A stretch of 14,731 nt of DNA from SIG653 sp045578045 (GTDB lineage Bacteria; Bacillota; Clostridia; Oscillospirales; CAG-382): NCBI GenBank assembly GCA_045578045.1, contig JAZNJM010000077.1, positions 1 to 14,731 of the forward strand, in the 5' to 3' direction. Below, one piece after another: positions 6,477 to 13,124 of the stretch; the first letter of the stretch is position 1, and every line of letters starts with the position of its first letter. Position numbers and translations under genes: made by a program. The notes beneath the pieces are model-generated. The model was not told the origin of the DNA, did not search any database, and worked only from the letters and a program-made list of their open reading frames with translations.

Positions 6477-8931
6477 AACGGATTCCGTTTTGGAAAAAGT
6501 TGAAAGCAACGTTTATGGATTAACAAGTGAAGAAGCTGAAAAAAGAATTGAAAAATTTGGAAAAAACACTTTTGAAGTTTCAAGGAAAAATAGCTTTATA
6601 AAAAAGATATTATCTCAGCTTTCTGATAAAATGATAATCATTCTTATGATTTCAGCGTTCATATCCTTTGCGGCTTCACGTTTTAGCGGAGAAAAGGATT
6701 ACGATTGGGTTACTATTCTTGCAATAGTTGCTGTTAATTCAATAATAGGGGCTGTTCAGGAGAATAAAGCAGAAAACGCTATGGAAGCGTTGAAAAAGCT
6801 GACAGCTCCCGAAGCAACAGTTTTGAGAGATGGACAAAGAGTTAAAATTAAAGCAGAAGAAATTGTTGTTGGAGATATAGTTATTGTTGAAAAAGGAGAC
6901 GTTGCTCCCGCTGATATACGACTTATAAAAGGGGAATTTATAACCTCAGATGAATCTTCTTTAACTGGTGAATCTATAGAAGCACATAAAGACGCTTATT
7001 GTATCTGCAATTTTGAAACTCATATTTCAGATATGGAAAATATGCTTTGGGCTGGTTGTCCCATTGTTTCGGGAAAAGGTGAAGGCGTTGTTGTTGCAAC
7101 GGGTATAAATAGCAGAGTTGGGGCTATTGCACATTCTCTTTCAAAATCTGAAAAGGAAAAAACGCCTTTGCAAAAGAAATTAGCTTCTGTTTCAACTGTT
7201 TTAGGAAATAGTGCATTGATAATCTGCGTTATAATATTTATTTTTTCTCTTATCAAGAAAATGCCCGCCGCAGAAATGTTTTTGACTTCCGTAAGCCTTG
7301 CTGTTGCCGCAATTCCCGAAGGACTTCCTGCTATTGTTACCGTTGTTCTCAGCTTAGGAATGCAGAAAATGGCAAAAAGAAAGGCGGTTGTTAAATCCTT
7401 ACCCGCTGTTGAAACTTTAGGTTGTGCTGAGGTTATATGCACAGATAAAACGGGAACTTTAACTAAAAATAAAATGACTGTTACGGAAGAATGGGGAGAA
7501 ATTGAAAAAATAAGAAAAATATCAATCTTGTGTAACGATTTTAATTCTCCAACGGAAAACGCATTAAAGGAATATGCAGAGAAAAACGGATATGATTCAG
7601 AAAAGTTTTCTGAATACAAAAGAATAAATGAAATTCCCTTTGATTCCTCAAAAAAGTATATGATAACTGTTCATAAAGGAAAAAACGGTTGTTTTATATC
7701 TCTAAAAGGTGCTCCCGAAGCAGTTTTTACCTTTTGCAAAGGAGATAAGAATATATACGTTGAAAAAAGCAGAGATATGGCGAAAAAAGCCTTGCGAGTT
7801 ATGGCATTTGCGTTTGCTGAAACAAAAAACGTTCCCGATATAAAAAATATTTCAAATATAGAGTTTGCTTTTTCGGGACTTGTTGGAATTAAAGATCCAA
7901 TTAAAGATGGAGTAAGAGAAGCTGTTAAAAAATGTAAAACAGCGGGAATAAAAATCGTTATGATAACGGGTGATCACCCCGAAACCGCAAAGGCAATTGC
8001 AGAAGAAGCGGGATTTTCAAGCCCTTCGGTTTTAACAGAAAAAGAGCTTAAAGGTCAAAGCTCAGAAGATAGAAGAAAAAATATATTGAAAAATAACGTT
8101 TTCGCAAGAGTAACGCCCGAATTTAAGGTTGAAGTTGTTGAAACGTATAAAAAAGCGGGTTTTACCGTTGCTATGACAGGCGATGGAGTGAACGATGCCC
8201 CAGCGTTGAAAAACAGTGATATAGGATGTGCAATGGGAATAAGCGGAACAGAGGTTGCAAAAGAAGCGGCTGATATCGTTTTAACAGACGATAATTTCTC
8301 AACAATCGTTGAAGCTGTTGAACAAGGAAGGGGAATATACGCCAACATAAGAAGAAGCGTTCATTTTCTTTTATCTTGCAATATAGGAGAAATTCTCGTT
8401 GTACTTTGTGCAATTCTTGCTTCTTTTCCATCGCCTTTGGCTGCAATTCAGCTTTTATGGGTTAATCTTGTTACAGATTCACTTCCCGCTATTGCTTTAG
8501 GGATGGAAAAAACTTCGTCAGACGTTATGAAAAACAAACCAATAAGAAAAAAAGAAGGTATTTTTTCAGACGGAATGGGGCTTGAAATTCTTTTTGGAGG
8601 AGTTGTTATTGGTATACTTTCTCTTTCTGCATATATTTTAGGCTTAAAAAACGGCGGTCAGAGCGTTGGAAGAACGATGGCTTTTGCAGTTTTATCATTA
8701 TCACAGCTTTTCCATTCCTTCAATATGCGTAAAGGTTCGATTTTTTCAAATTTATATCTATTGGGTTCGTTTGTAATTTGTACTGCACTACAGCTTTCGG
8801 TTATGATTGTTCCCAAAATGATGGAAATATTCAAAACGGTTGCTCTAAGCCCTTCTTGTTGGCGTATGGTTATACTTCTTTCGGCGGCTTCTCTTGTTAT
8901 TGGAAAAATAAGCAGTATTTTTAAAAAGTAA
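6430..8931 (+). CDS. P2-type calcium-transporting ATPase
   Basis: This 833-residue P-type ATPase exports divalent cations, most likely Ca2+, across the cytoplasmic membrane. In order: TGES actuator loop (179-182), PEGLP in M4 (296-300), phosphorylation site DKTGT (Asp339), KGAPE nucleotide-domain motif (426-430), TGDHPETA (513-520), and the TGDGVNDAP hinge (583-591). The SERCA-type ligands are conserved: Glu297 in M4, Asn651 and Glu654 in M5 (SCNIGE), and Asn679, Thr682 and Asp683 in M6 (WVNLVTDSLPA). This points to calcium rather than sodium/potassium or heavy metals; Mn2+ is a possible alternative. The nucleotide-binding domain is unusually short: only 87 residues separate Asp339 from Lys426, against 164 between the equivalent SERCA residues. 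AAGGGAG lies before the ATG, and the gene overlaps the symporter by 47 nt, implying co-transcription. Confidence 0.95.
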   Translation: MTKEREKESEKFWAIKTDSVLEKVESNVYGLTSEEAEKRIEKFGKNTFEVSRKNSFIKKILSQLSDKMIIILMISAFISFAASRFSGEKDYDWVTILAIVAVNSIIGAVQENKAENAMEALKKLTAPEATVLRDGQRVKIKAEEIVVGDIVIVEKGDVAPADIRLIKGEFITSDESSLTGESIEAHKDAYCICNFETHISDMENMLWAGCPIVSGKGEGVVVATGINSRVGAIAHSLSKSEKEKTPLQKKLASVSTVLGNSALIICVIIFIFSLIKKMPAAEMFLTSVSLAVAAIPEGLPAIVTVVLSLGMQKMAKRKAVVKSLPAVETLGCAEVICTDKTGTLTKNKMTVTEEWGEIEKIRKISILCNDFNSPTENALKEYAEKNGYDSEKFSEYKRINEIPFDSSKKYMITVHKGKNGCFISLKGAPEAVFTFCKGDKNIYVEKSRDMAKKALRVMAFAFAETKNVPDIKNISNIEFAFSGLVGIKDPIKDGVREAVKKCKTAGIKIVMITGDHPETAKAIAEEAGFSSPSVLTEKELKGQSSEDRRKNILKNNVFARVTPEFKVEVVETYKKAGFTVAMTGDGVNDAPALKNSDIGCAMGISGTEVAKEAADIVLTDDNFSTIVEAVEQGRGIYANIRRSVHFLLSCNIGEILVVLCAILASFPSPLAAIQLLWVNLVTDSLPAIALGMEKTSSDVMKNKPIRKKEGIFSDGMGLEILFGGVVIGILSLSAYILGLKNGGQSVGRTMAFAVLSLSQLFHSFNMRKGSIFSNLYLLGSFVICTALQLSVMIVPKMMEIFKTVALSPSCWRMVILLSAASLVIGKISSIFKK

Positions 8932-8939
8932 ACTTGATA

Positions 8940-8980
8940 AAACAGAAAACGGAGACAACTCCAAAAAGGAGATGTCTCCG
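8940..8980 (-). terminator. Hairpin between convergent genes, terminator for rpmE
   Basis: CGGAGACA (8950-8957) plus CTCC (8959-8962) pair with GGAG (8968-8971) plus TGTCTCCG (8973-8980), with one A-A mismatch and a 5-nt loop. On the minus strand the stem is followed by TTTTCTGTTTT, a fair U-tract, so it should end the rpmE transcript. On the plus strand no T-run follows, so for the ATPase it would act only as a 3' stabilising hairpin or a weak terminator. Confidence 0.72.
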
Positions 8981-9009
8981 CTATCGTTGCGTTAAACTAA
9001 GCAAAAATT

Positions 9010-9061
9010 GAACGTTTCAGTATTTTCGGGATTTTATAATCTTTTGAATTAAGAAACGTTC
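9010..9061. repeat. 9-bp inverted repeat with long loop
   Basis: GAACGTTTC (9010-9018) and GAAACGTTC (9053-9061) are exact reverse complements separated by 34 nt, in the 3' region of rpmE. Each arm contains the palindrome AACGTT, so the arms are also near-direct repeats of a short palindromic site. Function is unknown. Confidence 0.5.
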
Positions 9062-9091
9062 CAAACGCTAATGGCTTTGATTTTTGAAAAA

Positions 9092-9292
9092 TTACTGAAG
9101 ATTGTATTTCTTCTTGAATTTATCAACTCTACCGCCGGCATCTACGAATTTCTGTTTGCCTGTATAGAAAGGATGACATTTTGAGCAAATATCTACTTTA
9201 AGGCTATCTTTTGTTGAAAGAGTCTTAAATTCTTCGCCGCAAGCACAACGAACCGTAACTTCTTTAAGTACGGGATGGATTCCTTCTTTCAT
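9092..9292 (-). CDS. rpmE: Large ribosomal subunit protein bL31 (zinc-binding form)
   Basis: The 66-residue protein is bL31, a late-assembling protein that bridges the large and small ribosomal subunits. It begins MKEGIHPVLKEVTVRCACG and contains the zinc ligands Cys16, Cys18, Cys36 and Cys39 (CxC and CSKCHPFYTG), followed by the basic GGRVDKFKKKY tail. It is therefore the zinc-containing 'C+' paralogue, not the zinc-free form that Zur typically controls. Length is normal. GAGGG sits 7 nt before the ATG. Its promoter (9471-9499) implies an untranslated leader of about 170 nt, long for such a small gene. Confidence 0.97.
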   Translation of the reverse strand: MKEGIHPVLKEVTVRCACGEEFKTLSTKDSLKVDICSKCHPFYTGKQKFVDAGGRVDKFKKKYNLQ

Positions 9293-9470
9293 AAGTTTTC
9301 CCTCGCTTTCAATAACTTTTATATTTTAATTATTTTATTTCGGTTTTGTTTTTTGCAATTGACGTTTAAGAACTTGATTACATAAAATATAAACACGCCT
9401 AATCTCTATTTTTTGAAAAAACAATAAAAATAAGCACATTCTAAGCCAAATGCTTTTTTCACGCTTTGAT

Positions 9471-9499
9471 AGTATAACACTAATTTTCAAAAAAATCAA
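9471..9499 (-). promoter_or_regulatory. Sigma-A promoter of rpmE
   Basis: On the minus strand TTGATT (9494-9499), a 17-bp spacer and TATACT (9471-9476) form a near-consensus promoter with an extended -10 (TGT directly before TATACT). Transcription would start near 9464 and give an untranslated leader of about 170 nt. Leaders bound by L31 for feedback control are known in Firmicutes; I cannot confirm such a fold here by eye. Confidence 0.68.
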
Positions 9500-9605
9500 T
9501 AGCTTTCTAAAAAAAATATTGAAAATATAGAAAAAATATCGTTAAAAAACCGTGAAAACTCAGGAAAAGTCAGAAAAACAAAGAAAAACTAAAAAAATAC
9601 AAAAA
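9489..9605. promoter_or_regulatory. Phased A-tract block (predicted curved DNA)
   Basis: Runs of four to eight A residues recur with centres near 9492, 9513, 9524, 9534, 9547, 9557, 9567, 9576, 9586, 9594 and 9603. Most steps are 10-11 bp (one step of about 20, others 8-13), close to one helical turn. All A-runs are on the plus strand. Such phasing predicts strong intrinsic bending. The block ends about 38 bp upstream of the -35 element of the LRR gene and reaches the rpmE -35. Confidence 0.6.
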
Positions 9606-9642
9606 TAAAAGTGTTAATTTTTTACCTTTTTTCCGTAAAGTA

Positions 9643-9671
9643 TTGATTTTTTTTATAATATGTGGTATTAT
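9643..9671 (+). promoter_or_regulatory. Sigma-A promoter of the LRR protein gene
   Basis: TTGATT (9643-9648), a 17-bp spacer and TATTAT (9666-9671) form a good sigma-A promoter. The ten bases GTGGTATTAT (9662-9671) are repeated exactly at 9684-9693, so the -10 hexamer is duplicated 22 bp downstream. Transcription would begin near 9678, giving a leader of about 70 nt. Confidence 0.65.
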
Positions 9672-9746
9672 CTGTATTTAGTGGTGGTATTATGCCCTCA
9701 CGGGATAGTTTTTTCATAGTGATAAAAACATGGAGGATATTAAAAA

Positions 9747-11786
9747 ATGGCGAACTATTCAAAAAGCAGCTTAAAAAAGAAATTTGTTTTCTTGATGATT
9801 ATCACGTTGGCGGTTGTTTCTTTTACCGCTTTACTCGTGTTGAGAACAATTTTTATGTCATCAAGTCTCATTCCCGACAAACAGTTTGCTAAGGGCTTTG
9901 CGGAAGCTCACGGTGAATTTGTTGGCGAAAAGTATTATCCAAAGGATATTGATCAGGCAATGCTCGATAAATATGAGTATTTTGCTTATTCCGTTGAGTA
10001 TACTTCTCAGGACGGATTTAAAAACGTTGTTTATTTAGGCGACAGTGTATACGCTTCTGAACAGCTTGTTAAAGCAGAATCTGACGTTTCTGACCTTCTT
10101 GCCGATCCTTCTTCTAAAGAATCTGAGGAAGAATCAGAAGAAGCCTCTGGCTCAAAAGAATCCACAGAATCCGCAGAATCTGAATCTGCATCAAAAGAAG
10201 AATCTTCCGAAGCAGCTTCCTCTGAGGCTACTTCATCTGAATCATCTTCTTCCGAAGAGGAAATTCATTACATCAAGTTTGAATGTGATGAGCTTAAACC
10301 TGAAATTTTTGAAAACTTTAAAAATCTCAAATATATTTCCGCATCAGGCGCATCTATTAGACAAAATTACTACACATACTATATGTATTATCAGTATGGA
10401 TATTATAAGTCTCTTCCCGAAATGGATCAGCTTGACTTTGTTAAGCTCGAAAATCTTGATTGCTTCAAGAATATGAAAGACCTCGTTTATCTTGCTGTTG
10501 GATATTCAAATCTTAACACTCTCGAAGGACTTTCAGCTCTTAAAGGAATTAAATATTTTGAAATTTCCGGAACAAGTCTTTCTTCCTTTGAAGGAATTAA
10601 CAACGAAACACTTCCTAACCTTTTCAGCCTTTCTGCCGCAGGAATGGGCATTGAAGACGTTTCTTCTTTGAAGGATGCTCCAAAATCTCTTGTAACTCTT
10701 GATATAAGCCAGAACAAGATTAAAGATATTTCTTCTGTTTCTGCTCTTACTAACCTCAAGAGCCTTATGGTTTACTATAACGAAATCGAAGATATAAGTG
10801 CAGTTGAAGCTCTCAAAGAGCTTAGAATTCTCTACGCTTCTAATAATAAAATCAAAGATATGTCTCCTGTTGGCAAACTTGTAAACGCTAATAAGATTGA
10901 CTTGGGAACAAACAATATAACAAAAGTTGACGGAATTGGCGAACAGAACACCAAACTCCAGACACTCACACTTTCAGGAAACTCTATTTCCGATCTCGGA
11001 ACAATAGGAAAAGTAACTTCTCTCGTTACTCTTGACCTTTCTTCTAATGCTGAAAAAGAAGAAGAAACAGATGAATCTGCTGTTTCAGAAGAAACTTCCG
11101 AAGAAAAAACAGAAGAAAAAGAACCTGTTAAAACACTTAAAGATATCTCTGCTCTTGCAGGACTTAAAGACCTTGAAACTCTCACAATATCAGGAAACGC
11201 AATCAAAGATATTTCTGTTCTCACAGGATTGAAGAGCCTTAAAACTCTCAACGGTGATCAGAACGAAATTGAAAAACTCGGAAACCTTGCAGAAAATATG
11301 CCTAAGCTCGAAACTCTCAATCTTTCTGATAACAAACTTGCTGATATCAGCGGTATTAAAGGACTTGAAAAACTTTCAAGCGTTAATTTCTCTGAAAATG
11401 AAACAATTTCAGATGTTAGCGTATTTGCTGAATTTGATCCTACAGTTCTCAAAACCGTTGACATTTCCATTACTGTTGATGATAAAGCAGAACAGGTTAA
11501 CACAAATATCAAAGATTTCTCAGCATTCAAGAAATATACTAAAGCAACTGTAACAGGTCTTCCTGAGGATTTTGAATTTGATAAGGAAGAATCTAAAGAC
11601 ACATCCGGGGATTCTTCTAAAGACGATTCCAAAGCTGAATCTGAAGCAGCATCTAAAGCTGAATCTGAAGCAGCTTCCGAAGTAGCTTCTGAAGAAGCAT
11701 CCGAAGAAGTATCCGAAGAAAAGTCCGAAGAAGCATCTGAAGAAAAGTCTGAAGAAGCATCTGAAACAGCATCAAAAGCTGAATAA
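9747..11786 (+). CDS. Membrane-anchored leucine-rich-repeat surface protein with acidic Ser/Glu segments
   Basis: The 679-residue protein has a short basic N-terminus (KSSLKKK), one transmembrane helix (about 13-32) and a large predicted extracellular part. There is no cleavage site, lipobox or LPxTG motif, so the helix probably stays as an anchor. After a small globular part come a Ser/Glu linker (122-172), a Tyr-rich patch (207-220, nine Tyr in 14 residues) and an array of roughly 20-24-residue leucine-rich repeats (about 241-575), as in SLVTLDISQNKIKDISSVSAL. These are internalin/SDS22-like and suggest protein binding. A 26-residue acidic insert (435-460) interrupts one repeat after its LDLSSN strand. 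The C-terminal 65 residues are Ser/Glu/Ala/Lys repeats. GGAGG precedes the ATG by 10 nt. The ligand is unknown; adhesion or cell-envelope organisation is an inference. Confidence 0.85.
   Translation: MANYSKSSLKKKFVFLMIITLAVVSFTALLVLRTIFMSSSLIPDKQFAKGFAEAHGEFVGEKYYPKDIDQAMLDKYEYFAYSVEYTSQDGFKNVVYLGDSVYASEQLVKAESDVSDLLADPSSKESEEESEEASGSKESTESAESESASKEESSEAASSEATSSESSSSEEEIHYIKFECDELKPEIFENFKNLKYISASGASIRQNYYTYYMYYQYGYYKSLPEMDQLDFVKLENLDCFKNMKDLVYLAVGYSNLNTLEGLSALKGIKYFEISGTSLSSFEGINNETLPNLFSLSAAGMGIEDVSSLKDAPKSLVTLDISQNKIKDISSVSALTNLKSLMVYYNEIEDISAVEALKELRILYASNNKIKDMSPVGKLVNANKIDLGTNNITKVDGIGEQNTKLQTLTLSGNSISDLGTIGKVTSLVTLDLSSNAEKEEETDESAVSEETSEEKTEEKEPVKTLKDISALAGLKDLETLTISGNAIKDISVLTGLKSLKTLNGDQNEIEKLGNLAENMPKLETLNLSDNKLADISGIKGLEKLSSVNFSENETISDVSVFAEFDPTVLKTVDISITVDDKAEQVNTNIKDFSAFKKYTKATVTGLPEDFEFDKEESKDTSGDSSKDDSKAESEAASKAESEAASEVASEEASEEVSEEKSEEASEEKSEEASETASKAE
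11615..11783 (+). repeat. Degenerate SEEA/SEEK-encoding repeat tract
   Basis: The 3' end of the LRR gene consists of imperfect 12-15-bp units encoding variations of ASEE, KSEE and KAESEAA. Synonymous codons vary between units (TCT and TCC; GAA throughout), which suggests an old, selected, low-complexity tail rather than a recent expansion. Confidence 0.7.
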
Positions 11787-11808
11787 GCGGGAAAATTTTA
11801 TAATAAAA

Positions 11809-11842
11809 ATCTTGTTCGAGGCTTAAAGACCTCGAACAAGAT
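11809..11842 (+). terminator. Strong hairpin after the LRR gene
   Basis: A 13-bp perfect stem (ATCTTGTTCGAGG at 11809-11821 pairs with CCTCGAACAAGAT at 11830-11842) encloses an 8-nt loop, 23 bp past the stop codon. On the plus strand it is followed by AAATTTTAAG, an interrupted U-tract. The minus strand has a better T-rich run, but no minus-strand gene lies upstream of it. It probably terminates or protects the LRR mRNA. Confidence 0.62.
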
Positions 11843-11884
11843 AAATTTTAAGAGCATATATTTACTTAAAAAAACCTTTATTTA

Positions 11885-11914
11885 TTGAAAAATTTCAGAT
11901 TCTTTTAATATAAG
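11885..11914 (+). promoter_or_regulatory. Putative sigma-A promoter of asd
   Basis: TTGAAA (11885-11890), an 18-bp spacer and TATAAG (11909-11914) lie between the hairpin at 11809-11842 and the asd start. The leader would be about 75 nt, too short for a lysine riboswitch, and none is seen. Confidence 0.5.
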
Positions 11915-11964
11915 TATGAGATTATAAACGTAGTCTTTTTGAGATATATAGAAGAATCAAAAGA

Positions 11965-11984
11965 AAGGGAGCCGTTTTTACGGC
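11965..11984 (+). promoter_or_regulatory. asd ribosome binding site followed by a small hairpin
   Basis: AAGGGAG (11965-11971) is the only good ribosome binding site, but it ends 25 nt before the ATG at 11997. Its last base is also the first base of a 5-bp hairpin (GCCGT at 11971-11975, ACGGC at 11980-11984, TTTT loop). Folding the hairpin would bring the site to an effective distance of about 12 nt from the ATG. The alternative GTG start at 11985 sits 13 nt away, directly after the hairpin. Confidence 0.45.
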
Positions 11985-11996
11985 GTGGATTATATT

Positions 11997-13076
11997 ATGA
12001 AAAAATTAAAATGCGGAATTATTGGCGCAACAGGTATGGTTGGTCAAAGATTTATAACTTTACTTGCTAATCATCCTTATTTTGATATAGCTTGTCTTGC
12101 AGCAAGTTCAAGAAGTGCAGGAAAAACATATGAAGAAGCAGTTGGTTCAAGATGGCGTATGAAGGTTGATATGCCCGAATGTGTAAAAAACGTTGTTATA
12201 GACGATGCTGCTGATATCCAAAACGTTGCTGAGAAGGTTGATTTTGTTTTTTGTGCAGTTGATATGCCAAAAGATGAAATTAAACTTCTTGAAGAAGCAT
12301 ACGCAAAGGCAGAAGTTCCCGTTATTTCTAACAACTCTGCAAACAGAATGACGCTTGACGTTCCTATGGTTATTCCCGAATTGAACCCAAAGCATCTTGA
12401 TATAATTGAATATCAGAAAAAACGTTTAGGAACAACAAAAGGCTTTATTGCTGTTAAACCAAACTGCTCTATTCAGAGCTACGTTCCTGCTCTTACTCCT
12501 CTTATGAAATATGAAATTTCAAAAATTAACGTTGTAACGTTTCAGGCAATTTCAGGTGCTGGAAAAACCTTTGAAAGTTTTCCCGAAATCGTTGATAACG
12601 TAATTCCATATATTGGCGGAGAAGAAGAAAAGAGTGAAAAAGAACCTTTGAAAATCTGGGGTACTATTGAAAACGGTCTTATTATCCCTGCTTCTAATCC
12701 AACCATTTCTGCACAATGTATTCGTGTTCCCGCTTCTGATGGACATCTTGCTGCTATTTCTGTTAGCTTCTCAAGAATTAAACCAAGTGCAGACGAAATT
12801 ATAGATATTTGGAAAAACTTCTCAGGAAGACCTCAGGAGCTTCAACTTCCAAGCGCACCAAAGCAGTTCTTGACATATTTTGAAGAGTTTAACCGTCCTC
12901 AAACCGGTCTTGATAGAAATATCGAAAACGGAATGGGAATTTCTCTCGGAAGACTTAGATCTGATACAGTTTTCGACTATAAATTTATCGGTCTTTCTCA
13001 CAACACGTTAAGAGGTGCAGCGGGCGGTGCTGTTCTTATTGCAGAGCTTCTTTACAGAGAAGGATATTTGTATTAA
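11997..13076 (+). CDS. asd: Aspartate-semialdehyde dehydrogenase
   Basis: The enzyme reduces aspartyl phosphate to aspartate semialdehyde with NADPH. This is the branch point to lysine/diaminopimelate (hence peptidoglycan), threonine and methionine. The 359-residue form from ATG 11997 starts MKKLKCGIIGATGMVGQRF, with the nucleotide-binding GxxGxxG loop near the N-terminus as in homologues. The active-site cysteine is in KPNCSIQSYVP (Cys157), the ligand-binding Arg and general-base His in CIRVPASDGH (His250). The pattern, with QAISGAGKTFESFPEIVDNVIPYI, fits the archaeal/fungal-type ASADH subgroup also common in Clostridia rather than the classical E. coli type. A GTG at 11985 would add four residues and cannot be excluded. 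No dap or thr genes adjoin; the neighbours on both sides encode surface proteins. Confidence 0.95.
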   Translation: MKKLKCGIIGATGMVGQRFITLLANHPYFDIACLAASSRSAGKTYEEAVGSRWRMKVDMPECVKNVVIDDAADIQNVAEKVDFVFCAVDMPKDEIKLLEEAYAKAEVPVISNNSANRMTLDVPMVIPELNPKHLDIIEYQKKRLGTTKGFIAVKPNCSIQSYVPALTPLMKYEISKINVVTFQAISGAGKTFESFPEIVDNVIPYIGGEEEKSEKEPLKIWGTIENGLIIPASNPTISAQCIRVPASDGHLAAISVSFSRIKPSADEIIDIWKNFSGRPQELQLPSAPKQFLTYFEEFNRPQTGLDRNIENGMGISLGRLRSDTVFDYKFIGLSHNTLRGAAGGAVLIAELLYREGYLY

Positions 13077-13124
13077 TTTTTCTTCTATTGTAAAGCCTTT
13101 GATTTTGAAAAGAAAGGATATTTT

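Larger units (their letters stand above)
9293..9746. other. Divergent intergenic regulatory region (rpmE / LRR gene)
   Basis: These 454 bp contain no convincing gene. They hold the rpmE leader (to about 9464), a promoter on each strand, a block of phased A-tracts between the promoters (9489-9605), and the leader of the LRR gene with its GGAGG ribosome binding site (9732-9736). A short frame starting at ATG 9691 overlaps the LRR start and has no good ribosome binding site. Confidence 0.6.

Noticed and set aside
7020..7619. Long open frame antisense to the calcium ATPase gene
   Set aside because: It lies wholly within the well-supported ATPase coding sequence, has no ribosome binding site, and its composition mirrors the sense gene.
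8950..8980. Plus-strand terminator for the calcium ATPase
   Set aside because: The hairpin is strong, but the plus strand has no U-tract after it; the T-rich run is on the minus strand.
10832..11251. Antisense open frame within the LRR gene
   Set aside because: Repeats of the LRR codons create a Ser/Val-rich shadow frame; no start signals or recognisable domain.
11843..11996. Lysine riboswitch upstream of asd
   Set aside because: The predicted leader is only about 75 nt and lacks the lysine riboswitch core; the hairpin at 11809-11842 belongs to the end of the previous gene.
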